Of a DNA stretch of 64,000 nt, positions 42,031-51,003 are shown piece by piece. The notes under the pieces were generated by a model. It saw only the letters and a program-made list of their open reading frames with translations, was not told where the DNA came from and searched no databases. The position numbers and the translations under genes were made by a program. Within the stretch, counting starts at the first letter, position 1; the number at the start of each line of letters is the position of its first letter. Source of the stretch: JBHGXV01 sp041920505 (lineage in GTDB: Bacteria; Bacillota; Bacilli; Brevibacillales; Brevibacillaceae); NCBI GenBank assembly GCA_041920505.1, contig JBHGXV010000021.1, positions 124,001 through 188,000 on the forward strand, read 5' to 3'.

Positions 42031-42897
42031 ATGTCTTCTTCCGGTCAGATTCTCGTTGGCGTCTGCGGCTGGGGCGACCACCACGACCTGTACACACAGG
42101 GGGTGCGCGCCCGAGACAAACTGGCCGTGTACGCCAGTCATTTTCCGGTAGTCGAGCTGGACAGCTCGTTTTACGCCATTTTACCACAAAAACAGTACGA
42201 AACCTGGGCGCGCGAGACCCCGGCGCCGTTTCGGTTTGTCGTCAAGCCGCACCAGGCGATGACCGGCCATTCGCGCGGCGGTGAGCAGCCGTTCACCAGC
42301 CGCGCGGAGTTGTTTGCCCGCTTCGAGGAGAGCATTCAGCCGCTGGTGGCGGCGGGCAAGCTTCTCGCCTTGCTGTTTCAGTTTCCGCCGTGGTTTGACT
42401 GCAAGCGGGAACACGTGGCATACGTGCGGCTGTGCGCCGAGTCGTTCGCCCGTTACCAGGTGGCCGTCGAATTTCGCCACCGCAGTTGGTTTGCGCCTGA
42501 TTATCGGGAGAAGACGCTGGACTTTCTGCGCCAGCTTGGCGTCACCCATGTGGTGTGCGACGAGTCGCAGGCGGGCGCGGGCTGTGTGCCGATTGTCGTC
42601 GCGGTGACGCAGCCTGGTCTCGCGCTGGTTCGCTTCCACGGGCGCAATGCCGCCGGTTGGCGCGATCCCGGCGGCGGCCAAAACTGGCGGGACGTGCGCT
42701 ACCTGTATCGGTACAGCGACGAAGAGTTGGCCGAATGGGTGCCGCGCATCGGGGAGTTGCGCCGCTCGGCCGGGGAAGTGTGCGTATTGTTCAACAACAA
42801 TTCCGGCGGCGACGCGGCGGCAAATGCGAAACGGTTCATGCAACTGCTCGGGGTGGAACCGACCGGGCTCAATCCCCGTCAACTGGAATTGTTTTGA
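42031..42897 (+). CDS. DUF72 family protein
   Basis: A 288-aa DUF72 protein with a TIM-barrel-like pattern. Conserved blocks: GVCGWGDHH at the start, VVELDSSFYAILPQKQYETW, PAPFRFVVKPHQAMTGH, LLFQFPPWFD, VAVEFRHRSWF, VRFHGRNAAGW and VLFNNNSGGDAAANAKRF. The function of the family (E. coli YecE relatives) is not established; members often sit in Fe-S or DNA-repair contexts. ATG 42031 is preceded by GAGAGG. It begins 41 bases from the divergent JAMM gene. Confidence 0.87.
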   Translation: MSSSGQILVGVCGWGDHHDLYTQGVRARDKLAVYASHFPVVELDSSFYAILPQKQYETWARETPAPFRFVVKPHQAMTGHSRGGEQPFTSRAELFARFEESIQPLVAAGKLLALLFQFPPWFDCKREHVAYVRLCAESFARYQVAVEFRHRSWFAPDYREKTLDFLRQLGVTHVVCDESQAGAGCVPIVVAVTQPGLALVRFHGRNAAGWRDPGGGQNWRDVRYLYRYSDEELAEWVPRIGELRRSAGEVCVLFNNNSGGDAAANAKRFMQLLGVEPTGLNPRQLELF

Positions 42898-42927
42898 CGG
42901 AAAAGACAAAAGCGGGAGAGGAACGCA

Positions 42928-43749
42928 ATGGTTGGAATCGCTGTGTTGTTTATCATTATCGGTGTGGTGGCGGGAGCGATCGGCAGCGTCGTCGGGATCG
43001 GCGGAGGACTGTTTTTTGTGCCGGCTCTGCTTTTTTTTGCCAATTGGCATGAACCGGGGTCGATGACGCCGCAAGTGGCCACAGCCACGTCGCTGTTGGC
43101 CATCGTCATCACCGCCTTGTCGTCCACGCTGGCCTATCTCAAGCAGAAAAAGGTGGACACCGCCTGCGCCTGGCTTTTTTTTGCCGGCAGCGCTCCCGGC
43201 GCGGTGACGGGCGTCTATCTGAACAAGCTGTTGCACGCCCAGTCGTTTTACCTGCTGTTCGGCCTGTTTCAGATCGCCATGTTTGTGCTGATGCTCTTCA
43301 AGGATAAGCTGAAACCGCGCAGCATCGGCTGGGATGTGCGCCGCACCTACGTGGACGCCGAGGGAGTGGAGCACGAGTATGGTTACAAACGCTGGATGGC
43401 CGTCGTGATTGCGTTTGGCGTAGGTGTGATCTCCTCGCTGTTCGGCGTTGGCGGCGGCGTGCTGATGGTGCCGGCGATGATCGTCCTGTTCCGTTTTCCG
43501 CCGCACATCGCCACCGCCACCTCGATGTTCGTCATCTTTCTGTCCGCTGTCGTCGGCAGCGTCACCAACGTGATCAACGACAACATCAGTTGGCTGTACG
43601 CATTGGTGCTGGCGCCGGGGGCGTGGGCTGGAGGAAAGCTGGGAGCGATGATCGCCGCCCGGCTGAAAGGCAAGACGCTGGTGAATCTGTTGCGGGTGCT
43701 CATCCTGGCCATCGCGGTGGAGATGATCGTCAAAGCGGTCGGAGCATAG
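42928..43749 (+). CDS. yunE: TauE/SafE-family anion exporter (YunE-like)
   Basis: A 273-aa membrane protein with seven to eight hydrophobic segments in two internal repeats. The repeated glycine-rich TauE motif is visible twice: GAIGSVVGIGGGLFFVPALL near the N-terminus and GVISSLFGVGGGVLMVPAM in the second half, both followed by AT(A)TSL/M. The family exports sulfite, sulfoacetate or related anions. It is followed by yunD- and yunC-like genes, the same trio as B. subtilis yunE-yunD-yunC. ATG 42928 follows GGGAGAGGA. Confidence 0.88.
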   Translation: MVGIAVLFIIIGVVAGAIGSVVGIGGGLFFVPALLFFANWHEPGSMTPQVATATSLLAIVITALSSTLAYLKQKKVDTACAWLFFAGSAPGAVTGVYLNKLLHAQSFYLLFGLFQIAMFVLMLFKDKLKPRSIGWDVRRTYVDAEGVEHEYGYKRWMAVVIAFGVGVISSLFGVGGGVLMVPAMIVLFRFPPHIATATSMFVIFLSAVVGSVTNVINDNISWLYALVLAPGAWAGGKLGAMIAARLKGKTLVNLLRVLILAIAVEMIVKAVGA

Positions 43750-43774
43750 ATTGTAACCAAAGGGAGGAGCAGCC

Positions 43775-45220
43775 ATGTCCCATACCTGTACCTTACATAT
43801 CTTGCACACCAACGACATCCACAGCCGGTTTGAGCGGATGGCGCAGATCGCCACCTGTCTCAAGCAGCGCCGCTCGAAGTGGGAAGGTCGCGGAGAGCAC
43901 GTGCTGACCGTTGACATCGGCGATCACACCGACCGCATGCAGGACAAGACGGAAGCCACCTGGGGGCATGCCAACGTGCGCGTGCTGAACGAGAGCGGCT
44001 ATCAATACGTAACGATCGGCAACAATGAGGGGCTTACCTTTCCCAAAGCGCGGCTGGACCGCTTGTACGAAGAGGCTGACTTCACCGTGGTGCTGAGTAA
44101 CCTGCTGGACAGCGCAAGCGGCACCCTGCCGAAGTGGGCGGTGCCGTACGCGATTCACGAGTGGGACGGGTTTCGCGTCGCCATCCTTGGCGTGACGGTG
44201 GCGTTTGCCGAGTTTTACCGCGAACTGGGCTGGGAAGCGAAGGAACCGCTCCCGCTTGTAAAGGAGCAAGTGGCGCGGCTTCGGCCGCAGGTGGACGCGA
44301 TTGTCGTCCTGTCCCATCTCGGCTACCAGGCCGATGTCGACATGGCGAGGGAGATTCCGGAGATTGACGTGATTCTCGGCGCGCACACCCACCGCCTCTT
44401 GGAAAAGGGAGAGCGCGTCGGCCGCACCCTGGTTGCGCAGGTGGGCAAGTACGGAGAGTACATCGGCCATGTGCGATTGCGGCTGGACAAGGCGATGCGC
44501 CGGGTCGTGGAGAGCGAGGCGGAGGTGTACCGGTCGAAAACGTATCCGGCCGACCCTGCGCTCGCCCAATTGATTGGACGGGAAACGGCGGAAGCTGACC
44601 GTATCCTGTCGCGACCGGTGGTTCGGTTGTCGCGCGACTTCGAGATCGACTGGGACAGGGAGACGCCGTTTGGTTCGTTTCTCGCCGCCGGTCTTCGCCG
44701 CTGGACCGGCGCGGACGTCGGTCTGGCCAACGGGGGACTGCTCTTGACACCGCTGCGGCAAGGCCAGATCACGCGCAAAGACTTGCTGGACTGCGTGCCC
44801 CATCCCGTGAAGCCGTGTCTGGTGACGCTTCGCGGCGATCAGTTGTGGCGGATTCTGGAGCGGGCCGCCGTGCCTGACGTGGTGCGGATGCCGTTGCGCG
44901 GGTTCGGGTTTCGCGGCGAAGTGACCGGTTGGATGGGCATCGACGGCATGATCGTCTACTACGACCAGACGTCCGTCCCTGTTATCCGCCGTGTGGAGAT
45001 TGGCGGGGAGCCGCTGGAGTGGAACCGCGAATACCGGGTGGGGACTGTTGACATGTTCCTGTTTAACCGGCTGTTTCCCGAGTTTCAACAGGCGCTGGGA
45101 CAGCGGTTTTTCCTCAACGATCTCTTGCGCGAGATGTTCGCGCACATGCTGGGCGACGACGAGCTGGTGGAGGCCAGCTTTACGCCGCGCTGGCTGGCGG
45201 CGTCGGAGCGGAAGGGATAG
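43775..45220 (+). CDS. yunD: 5'-nucleotidase/2',3'-cyclic phosphodiesterase-like protein (YunD)
   Basis: A 481-aa calcineurin-like phosphoesterase followed by a 5'-nucleotidase C-terminal domain. Metal-binding motifs: ILHTNDIHSRF, VDIGDHTDR, VTIGNNEGLTF and GAHTHRLLEKG. The GNNE in place of the common GNHE is a feature of YunD proteins. The C-terminal substrate domain begins near residue 290 (SFLAAGLRRWTGADVGLANG). There is no signal peptide, so unlike classical secreted 5'-nucleotidases it should be cytosolic. Ribosome site GGGAGGAG precedes ATG 43775, 25 bases after yunE. Confidence 0.9.
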   Translation: MSHTCTLHILHTNDIHSRFERMAQIATCLKQRRSKWEGRGEHVLTVDIGDHTDRMQDKTEATWGHANVRVLNESGYQYVTIGNNEGLTFPKARLDRLYEEADFTVVLSNLLDSASGTLPKWAVPYAIHEWDGFRVAILGVTVAFAEFYRELGWEAKEPLPLVKEQVARLRPQVDAIVVLSHLGYQADVDMAREIPEIDVILGAHTHRLLEKGERVGRTLVAQVGKYGEYIGHVRLRLDKAMRRVVESEAEVYRSKTYPADPALAQLIGRETAEADRILSRPVVRLSRDFEIDWDRETPFGSFLAAGLRRWTGADVGLANGGLLLTPLRQGQITRKDLLDCVPHPVKPCLVTLRGDQLWRILERAAVPDVVRMPLRGFGFRGEVTGWMGIDGMIVYYDQTSVPVIRRVEIGGEPLEWNREYRVGTVDMFLFNRLFPEFQQALGQRFFLNDLLREMFAHMLGDDELVEASFTPRWLAASERKG

Positions 45221-45361
45221 CCGCTCTATGTTTGGCATGGACGGCGAAGCGAGGTTCCCCATGGCCGCCGGATGCCTGGTCGAAGTGATGAAGCGAAGGC
45301 CCGCACCATTTGCCGGGCGGCGACATAGGGTAAGATACCGGCGGGGGAAGGAGGAATGTCA

Positions 45362-45664
45362 ATGATTGATGTACAGCCGCTTCACTTTGCGGAGGGAACG
45401 GCGATCGCCGTTACCGTTCGGCTGCCGAAGACGACCCTGCTTGCCGTGACCACCGACAAAGGCTACATCATGTGCGGCGCGCTGGACGTCGGACTGTTGA
45501 ACGAACGGCTCGCGAAGAGGGAGATCATCGCTGGCCGCGCGGTGGGCGTGAAAACGATTCAGGAACTGCTGGACGCTCCGCTGGAATCGGTGACCTCCGC
45601 TGCGGAATCGTTGGGGATTCGCCCTGGCATGATTGGGCGCGACGCGATTCGGAAAATGTTTTGA
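45362..45664 (+). CDS. yunC: DUF1805 protein (YunC-like)
   Basis: A 100-aa DUF1805 protein. TTLLAVTTDKGYIMCGALDV and the segment RLAKREIIAGRAVGVKTIQEL are the family core. Function unknown; it occurs next to yunD in many Bacillales, and that synteny is kept here. I chose ATG 45362, seven bases after AAGGAGG; ATG 45356 is only one base from the ribosome site. A terminator follows. Confidence 0.87.
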   Translation: MIDVQPLHFAEGTAIAVTVRLPKTTLLAVTTDKGYIMCGALDVGLLNERLAKREIIAGRAVGVKTIQELLDAPLESVTSAAESLGIRPGMIGRDAIRKMF

Positions 45665-45690
45665 GCGAAAAAACGAAGAACAAAGGTTCC

Positions 45691-45734
45691 AAGCGCTTCC
45701 GCGTCTGTATGGACTTGCGGAGGCGCTTTTTCTT
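45691..45734 (+). terminator. Intrinsic terminator after yunC
   Basis: AAGCGCTTCCGC (45691-45702) pairs with GCGGAGGCGCTT (45717-45728), followed by TTTCTT. Confidence 0.88.
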
Positions 45735-45841
45735 GCGTCCGATTTCACTCTTCGGTCAAAAACAGGTACTGGAGTAACTGTAGAAACTTGCCGAAATCTG
45801 TATAATAAGAAGTATTCTTAACGAAAGGCAACGGAGACGAG

Positions 45842-46936
45842 ATGAGACTGATATCAGTGAATCGCTGTCAGCCTGGAGAAAAACTGGCAAAAACCATCTA
45901 CAACAGCAATGGCAATGTCCTGGTCGGCGAGGGCGTGGAGTTGACCCGGAAAATGCTGGATCGCTTGCGCAGTTTGAATGTTTCGGCCATCTACATTGAG
46001 GACGAGAGGACCAGCGACATTCTGATAGAAGACATTGTGTCCGAAGAAACCCGCCGGGAAGCGATGAGCGTGATCTTCGACTCGTTTCGCGCGTTTCAGG
46101 AAGAACCGCGCAAATGGCAGCAGGCGTTTACCAGTCAACAAGTCGGCAGACGCCTGAAAGAGGTCATGAAATCGATCGTCGACGAGCTGAAACAAAACCG
46201 CTCGGCGATGAACCTGCTCGGCACGATATGTGGCGTGGATCACTATGTGTACTCCCACTCGTTCAACGTTGCGCTTTATTCGACTGCGGTCGGCTTAAAA
46301 GCGGGGCTCAGCGACAAGGAAATCGTGGAGATCGGCATCGGCGGGCTGCTCCATGACGTCGGCAAAATGGCGATTCCTTTAGAGATTCTGAAAAAGCCGG
46401 GCAAATTGACCGACGAAGAATACGCCGTGATCAAGACCCACACGGAACTCGGGTTTGAACTGTTGCGCCGGCAGGATGAGATTCCGCTGCTCGCCGCCCA
46501 CTGTGCCTACCAGCATCACGAGCGGCTCGACGGCAGCGGGTATCCGCGCGGGTTGAAAGGCGACGAGATTCACCATTTTGCGAAAATCATGGCCGTCTGT
46601 GACGTGTTTGACGCGCTTACTTCCGACCGGGTGTACCGCCCCGCCATCCTTCCACACGAGGCGATGGAACTGATCTATGCCGGGGCGGACAGCCTGTACG
46701 ACAAGCAGATCGTGGAAGAGTTTCGCAATACGATCGCCCTGTATCCGCTGGGACTTGTGGTGACCCTCAACACGGGAGAAGTGGGTGTGGTTGTCGACTA
46801 CAACCGGGGCGCTCCCAGCCGTCCGGTGGTTCGTGTGTTGCGGGACGCGCAGGGACGTGTGTTGGACAAGCTGTACGAGATCGACTTGTCGAAACGTTTG
46901 AACATCGTCATTACCGCGTGCGACACCTTCATCTGA
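45842..46936 (+). CDS. HD-GYP domain cyclic-di-GMP phosphodiesterase
   Basis: A 364-aa cytosolic protein. The N-terminal part (about 1-55, CQPGEKLAKTIYNSNGNVLV...) is the short domain often preceding HD-GYP; the catalytic domain (about 120-300) has LLHDVGKMAIP (H171, D172), KTHTELG, HHERLDGSGYP (G233-Y-P) and CDVFDALTSDRVYR, all the metal-binding residues needed to hydrolyse c-di-GMP. A C-terminal extension of 65 residues follows. The ribosome site is ACGGAGACG before ATG 45842, and TATAAT near 45801 could be a -10. Two GGDEF-EAL genes lie within 9 kb. Confidence 0.9.
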   Translation: MRLISVNRCQPGEKLAKTIYNSNGNVLVGEGVELTRKMLDRLRSLNVSAIYIEDERTSDILIEDIVSEETRREAMSVIFDSFRAFQEEPRKWQQAFTSQQVGRRLKEVMKSIVDELKQNRSAMNLLGTICGVDHYVYSHSFNVALYSTAVGLKAGLSDKEIVEIGIGGLLHDVGKMAIPLEILKKPGKLTDEEYAVIKTHTELGFELLRRQDEIPLLAAHCAYQHHERLDGSGYPRGLKGDEIHHFAKIMAVCDVFDALTSDRVYRPAILPHEAMELIYAGADSLYDKQIVEEFRNTIALYPLGLVVTLNTGEVGVVVDYNRGAPSRPVVRVLRDAQGRVLDKLYEIDLSKRLNIVITACDTFI

Positions 46937-46945
46937 CAAGGCGAC

Positions 46946-46998
46946 AACTGCCCATCGGCTGAAAGGGGCTTATCTTTTCCCCTGGCCGGTGGGCAGTT
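46946..46998. terminator. Bidirectional terminator between the HD-GYP gene and corA
   Basis: AACTGCCCATCGGC (46946-46959) pairs with GCCGGTGGGCAGTT (46985-46998), enclosing AGGGG...CCCCT. It lies between converging genes and can fold on either strand. Confidence 0.8.
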
Positions 46999-47007
46999 CG
47001 TTTTGGG

Positions 47008-47943
47008 TCAGAGCCACTCTTTTTTGCGGAACATCATGTACATGCCCGCGGCGAGCAACAACATGAACAAAAGGACAGCGTAGTACCCGTATCGGGAGTG
47101 CAATTCGGGCATGTGGTCGAAGTTCATCCCATAGATGCCGGTGACGATCGTAAGCGGCATGAAGATCGTCGTCAGGGCGGTGAAGATGCGCATGATCTCG
47201 TTGGTGCGGTTGGACAGCGACGCCTGGTATGCCTCCCGTACGTTGGCGATCAGGTCGCGGAAGGTGTCGAAGCTTTCGACGATCTTGACCGCGTTTTCGT
47301 GGATGTCGCCAAAGTATTTTTGCAAGTGGTCGTCGATCAGCGCCAGGTCTTGTTTGTGAAGCGCGGCAATCAGGTCCCGCTGCGGCCCCAGCATCTTTCG
47401 CGCGTACAGCACCTCGCTGCGCAAGCCGATGATCTGGGTGAGCTGATTTCTCCGCGCGTTGATCAGCACTTCTTCTTCCAGCTTTTCGATCAACTCCTCG
47501 ATGCCTTCGATCACGTCGAAATACTTCTTCACGATCAGGTCGATCAGGTGGTACAAAAAGTCGTCTGCGGCGTTTACTTCCATTTCCCGCAGAACTTCGG
47601 TCAACTGTGCCAGTTCCTCTGTCGGGTGTTTCGCGACCGTTATGATGTAGTGCCTGCCGAGAAACAGGTTGACTTCCCTAAGGATAATGTCTTGATTTTC
47701 AAACACCGCGCTGTTGATTACGATGAAATAGTGGTCGTCGTACATCTCCAGCTTGGGCCGCTGCTCTTCCTCGTCGATGCAGTCTTCGATCGCCAAATCG
47801 TGCAGGCCGAACAGCCGCTGCAGCTCGTCCAGATCAAACAGCGTGGCCTCGATCCAGTAGAAGCCGTTGGCGGGCGGATGAAGCGTCTCCGTGATGTCGT
47901 CAACCGGCGTGAACAGCCCGTTTTCCACCCGTTTGATGTTCAT
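47008..47943 (-). CDS. corA: Magnesium/cobalt transporter CorA
   Basis: A 311-aa CorA channel subunit: an N-terminal cytosolic alpha/beta domain (WIEATLFDLDELQRLFGLHD..., AIEDCIDEEEQRPKLE), a long stalk helix, and two C-terminal TM helices (about 250-272 and 285-305) with the family-defining YGMNFDHMPEL between them. It forms a pentameric Mg2+ (Co2+) channel. The terminal RKKEWL is typical. ATG 47943 follows GGAGGAGGA on the minus strand. It is transcribed towards the HD-GYP gene. Confidence 0.94.
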   Translation of the reverse strand: MNIKRVENGLFTPVDDITETLHPPANGFYWIEATLFDLDELQRLFGLHDLAIEDCIDEEEQRPKLEMYDDHYFIVINSAVFENQDIILREVNLFLGRHYIITVAKHPTEELAQLTEVLREMEVNAADDFLYHLIDLIVKKYFDVIEGIEELIEKLEEEVLINARRNQLTQIIGLRSEVLYARKMLGPQRDLIAALHKQDLALIDDHLQKYFGDIHENAVKIVESFDTFRDLIANVREAYQASLSNRTNEIMRIFTALTTIFMPLTIVTGIYGMNFDHMPELHSRYGYYAVLLFMLLLAAGMYMMFRKKEWL

Positions 47944-48129
47944 TCCGATAGTTCCTCCTCCTGGATGAACCTGCTACTAGTATGCCGTTTTTTCCCGTTG
48001 CGATACGAACCGGGACATCAGAGTTATCAATTTTGTGAAAAAACACGGTTTGCTTGCGAGGGAAACGGGTAACAAGAAAAAAGCGGTTTTTTGCCGGGGT
48101 CTGAGACTGGAGCGAAAGGAGGGCATCTG

Positions 48130-50229
48130 ATGGTTGTCGACGTAAATTACATTCTGTTCTCGTTCTTTATCATGTTCACCTATGTATTCCTGTACTTCCG
48201 GTTGAGGCTCCGACAAAAGGCAATCCCGCCTGCTGAACGAAAGCCGTTTCGCGGTCTTCACGCCATCGTCGCGGCCGTTGTGTTGATTACCCTCATCCTT
48301 GGCGGTTTTCTGGTGCGAAACGAGTTGGAAAAAGAGAAAGAAGAGTTCCGCAAAACGGCCAAAGGGATCGTAACAACACTGTCCTACGAATTGGAACGCG
48401 AGGGGCACTGGCAGATTTCCCGCAACACCAGACCCGACGATCCGCACTACCTGTATCTGATTACCCAGATGAAAAACTGGATGTGGTTGAACGCGCAAAT
48501 TAACAGCGTGTACACCTTGCGCAAAACGGAAGACGGGAGCCAGTATTTTGTCCTGGCCCCTGAAACCGATTACAATCACGACGGCGTGATCAAGGGCAGC
48601 CTGGAACAACGGTTGCCGATTGGTTTCGCGTATTCGCACATGCTTGTGGAGATGCAGCAGGCGTATCGGGGAAACGTCACGGTGGAGGCTCGTCCGACCA
48701 GCGACGAATGGGGGTATTCCATCAGTGCATTCGCCCCGATGTACGATGCCCACGGAAACGTGGAGGCCATTCTCGGCGTCGATTTTGACGGGAAGGGGTG
48801 GGAGCAGAAGATCACGGGCGTTCGCATGCGCGTCTATGGTTTTTTGTTTACCCCGTTCGTTCTGATCCTCTCTTTCTACTGGCTGATTTACCGGTACAAA
48901 CTGGAAAAAGTGCAGTTAACCCACATGGCGCACCACGACCTGCTCACCGGACTGCCCAACCGGACCCTGTTTTACCAACGCTTCCGGGGAGCGCTCGCCA
49001 AGGTCAGGCAGCAGCCCGGCACCAAAGTCGCGGTGATGATTCTCGACGGGGACCGGTTCAAGTACATCAACGACATGTTTGGCCACGGAGCGGGCGATCA
49101 GTTCATCCAAAAGATAGCCGAACGGTTAAGCGAGTGCGTGGGGGAGCAAGGCACCGTCTGCCGGATGGGCGGCGACGAGTTTACCATTTTGCTTCCGGAG
49201 GTGGAAACGGCGGCGGAAGTGGAGCGGACGGCGAAAAGCATCCTGCGGCACGTCTCCAGGCCGATGTGTGTGAGCGGGCACGAATTGATACCAACCGTCA
49301 GCATCGGCATCAGTTCTTTCCCCGACGACGGCACCAGTATGGAAGAATTGCTGAAGAGCGCCGACATCGCCATGTATCAGGCAAAGGAGCAGGGCGGAAA
49401 CGCGTTCAGGTTCTATACGCCTGACATGGACAAGCTGAACGCCGAGAAATTGCTCTTGGAAAGTCAACTGCACAAAGCGCTGGAACGTCAGGAGTTCCAA
49501 CTCTTTTACCAGCCGCAATTTGAGATTGGAACAGGTCGGCTGATCGGCATGGAGGCACTGATCCGCTGGAAGCATCCGGAGATGGGCTGGATCTCTCCGG
49601 CGGAATTCATCCCGGTGGCCGAACGCAGCGGCCTGATTATCCCGATCAGCGAATGGGTGTTGCGAACCGCGTGCGAACAGAACAAACGGTGGCAGGACGC
49701 CGGATTTCCGCCGCTAAGGGTCGCGGTGAACCTGTCCTCGCGCCAGTTTCAGCAGGAAGGACTGGTCAGCCAGGTGGCCGCCGTGCTGCAACAGACCGGG
49801 CTGGCTCCCCGCTACCTGGAGCTGGAGATTACCGAAGGCATGGCGATGCAAAACTCGGATTGGGTCATCTCGCTGCTTCGGGATCTGTGCAACCTGGGGA
49901 TTGAGTTGTCGATCGACGACTTCGGGACAGGCTATTCGTCGCTCAGCTACCTGAAGCGGTTCCCGCTGCACAGGCTGAAAATTGACCATTCGTTCATCCG
50001 TGACGTGTTGGTCGACCCCAACGACGCCGCCATCGTCACGGCGATTATCCAGATGGCCAAAAGCCTGGGGCTCAAGGTGATCGCCGAAGGGGTGGAGCTG
50101 GAGGAACAACTGGCGTTTCTGCGGGAGCGGGGATGTGACGAGGTGCAAGGCTACCTGTTCAGCCGACCGCTATCAGCCCCAGAGTTCGAAATCTTTTTGC
50201 AACGCCACCTGTCCGCGATTCATTCCTGA
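48130..50229 (+). CDS. Membrane GGDEF-EAL protein with extracytoplasmic sensor domain
   Basis: A 699-aa c-di-GMP enzyme. Two N-terminal hydrophobic segments (about 6-24 and 45-62), an extracytoplasmic region of about 180 residues with Cache-like features (NSVYTLRKTEDGSQYFVLAPE, AILGVDFDGKGWEQKI), a third TM segment (about 240-258), then GGDEF with an intact RMGGDEFTIL motif near residue 346 and an EAL domain with MEALIRW near 474 and DDFGTGYSSLSYLK. Both catalytic domains look competent. I chose ATG 48130 for the GAAAGGAGGG site. It senses an external ligand of unknown nature. Confidence 0.9.
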   Translation: MVVDVNYILFSFFIMFTYVFLYFRLRLRQKAIPPAERKPFRGLHAIVAAVVLITLILGGFLVRNELEKEKEEFRKTAKGIVTTLSYELEREGHWQISRNTRPDDPHYLYLITQMKNWMWLNAQINSVYTLRKTEDGSQYFVLAPETDYNHDGVIKGSLEQRLPIGFAYSHMLVEMQQAYRGNVTVEARPTSDEWGYSISAFAPMYDAHGNVEAILGVDFDGKGWEQKITGVRMRVYGFLFTPFVLILSFYWLIYRYKLEKVQLTHMAHHDLLTGLPNRTLFYQRFRGALAKVRQQPGTKVAVMILDGDRFKYINDMFGHGAGDQFIQKIAERLSECVGEQGTVCRMGGDEFTILLPEVETAAEVERTAKSILRHVSRPMCVSGHELIPTVSIGISSFPDDGTSMEELLKSADIAMYQAKEQGGNAFRFYTPDMDKLNAEKLLLESQLHKALERQEFQLFYQPQFEIGTGRLIGMEALIRWKHPEMGWISPAEFIPVAERSGLIIPISEWVLRTACEQNKRWQDAGFPPLRVAVNLSSRQFQQEGLVSQVAAVLQQTGLAPRYLELEITEGMAMQNSDWVISLLRDLCNLGIELSIDDFGTGYSSLSYLKRFPLHRLKIDHSFIRDVLVDPNDAAIVTAIIQMAKSLGLKVIAEGVELEEQLAFLRERGCDEVQGYLFSRPLSAPEFEIFLQRHLSAIHS

Positions 50230-50241
50230 GGAAGAAAACAC

Positions 50242-50275
50242 AAAAGGATTGCCGCAAGGTCGTCGCAATCCTTTT
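50242..50275 (+). terminator. Intrinsic terminator after the membrane GGDEF-EAL gene
   Basis: AAAAGGATTGC-(12 nt)-GCAATCCTTTT, a perfect 11-bp stem whose 3' arm ends in T's; it can act on both strands. Confidence 0.8.
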
Positions 50276-50339
50276 GCCGTTCTATGTACAACATGTGCGG
50301 GGACGAAAGCTTCTGCGGGATGGCGCCGGTTGAATCTCC

Positions 50340-50681
50340 CTAGTCGGTCAATTCTTCCTTCAGTGTGCGCAGGAACGCGTGGTATCGCCGTTCCGCCAGA
50401 GCCGCGTCCCCCTTGATCTCAAACAGCATGCTCAGGTGGCTGCGGTTGAAAATCGCCCGCTTCGTCGCGCGATAGAGCGTCGGTTTTCGTTCCTGCAGCC
50501 AGATCATCAATTCGGCGGTGGGAGGCGTGAGCGGTTTGACCCGCAACAAGCGGTTTAGTTGGAGAACCAACTGCCTGATCGAGGTGATGTTGTTGTTGTC
50601 GGGGATCCTTTCGATGGTTTCGAGGATTCGTTTCAGGTCCCGTTTTTTTTGGGCAAGTTGGTCGACGGTTCCCTTTGACAT
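50340..50681 (-). CDS. Uncharacterised helical protein, 113 aa
   Basis: A small, basic, probably all-helical cytosolic protein that I do not recognise (LAQKKRDLKRILETIERIPD at the N-terminus, then RQLVLQLNRLLRVKPLTP, and RRYHAFLRTLKEELTD at the end). It has no cysteine and no membrane segment. The start ATG 50681 follows a GGGGGAT ribosome site on the minus strand. It lies between two c-di-GMP enzyme genes but on the opposite strand, and shares the terminator region at its 3' end with the upstream gene. A small adaptor for that system is possible but is only a guess. Confidence 0.65.
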   Translation of the reverse strand: MSKGTVDQLAQKKRDLKRILETIERIPDNNNITSIRQLVLQLNRLLRVKPLTPPTAELMIWLQERKPTLYRATKRAIFNRSHLSMLFEIKGDAALAERRYHAFLRTLKEELTD

Positions 50682-51003
50682 GGCGCATCCCCCATTTCTC
50701 GGCTTCTGTGAGGTTTATTTTACCAGCAGGCTGTCGACATTGCCACAATATTGTCATTTTTTCTCCCGGAGGGCGGTTTCCCTGTTGCAAAGCCCAGGAT
50801 GGGCGCGATCCGGGGAAGAAGTTGGCACGAAAGAGAGAATAGCGAAAAAAATCAGAAATATTTTTTTCCTGTTGAAACTCCACATATTGTATGATATTTG
50901 TGGCGGTTACGAATATGGTAAGATGATGAAGACGGTTATCATTTGCATTGGTGGGTTTGTTGAAGCGAGTGATTGATGACAACTGTGATAGGGGCGAAAT
51001 CGT
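50682..51003. other. Intergenic region of 322 bases between divergent genes, partly structured
   Basis: Holds the divergent 5' regions of the 113-aa gene and the PAS-GGDEF-EAL gene. Bases 50764-50816 can fold: TCCCGGA pairs with TCCGGGGA, enclosing GGG-CGGTTT-CCC and GCCC-AGGAT-GGGC. The segment after it (50830-50960) is very A/T-rich, with TATGAT near 50891 and TAAGAT near 50920 as possible -10 elements, but no convincing -35. It does not match the c-di-GMP riboswitch consensus I know. Confidence 0.35.

Noticed and set aside
43793..45262. 489-codon minus-strand frame opposite yunD
   Set aside because: Antisense to clear metallophosphoesterase motifs; the predicted protein is Arg/His/Gln-rich without any domain signature.
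45229..45365. 45-codon plus-strand frame between yunD and yunC
   Set aside because: No ribosome site before its ATG, Arg-rich composition, and its end overlaps the yunC ribosome site and start.
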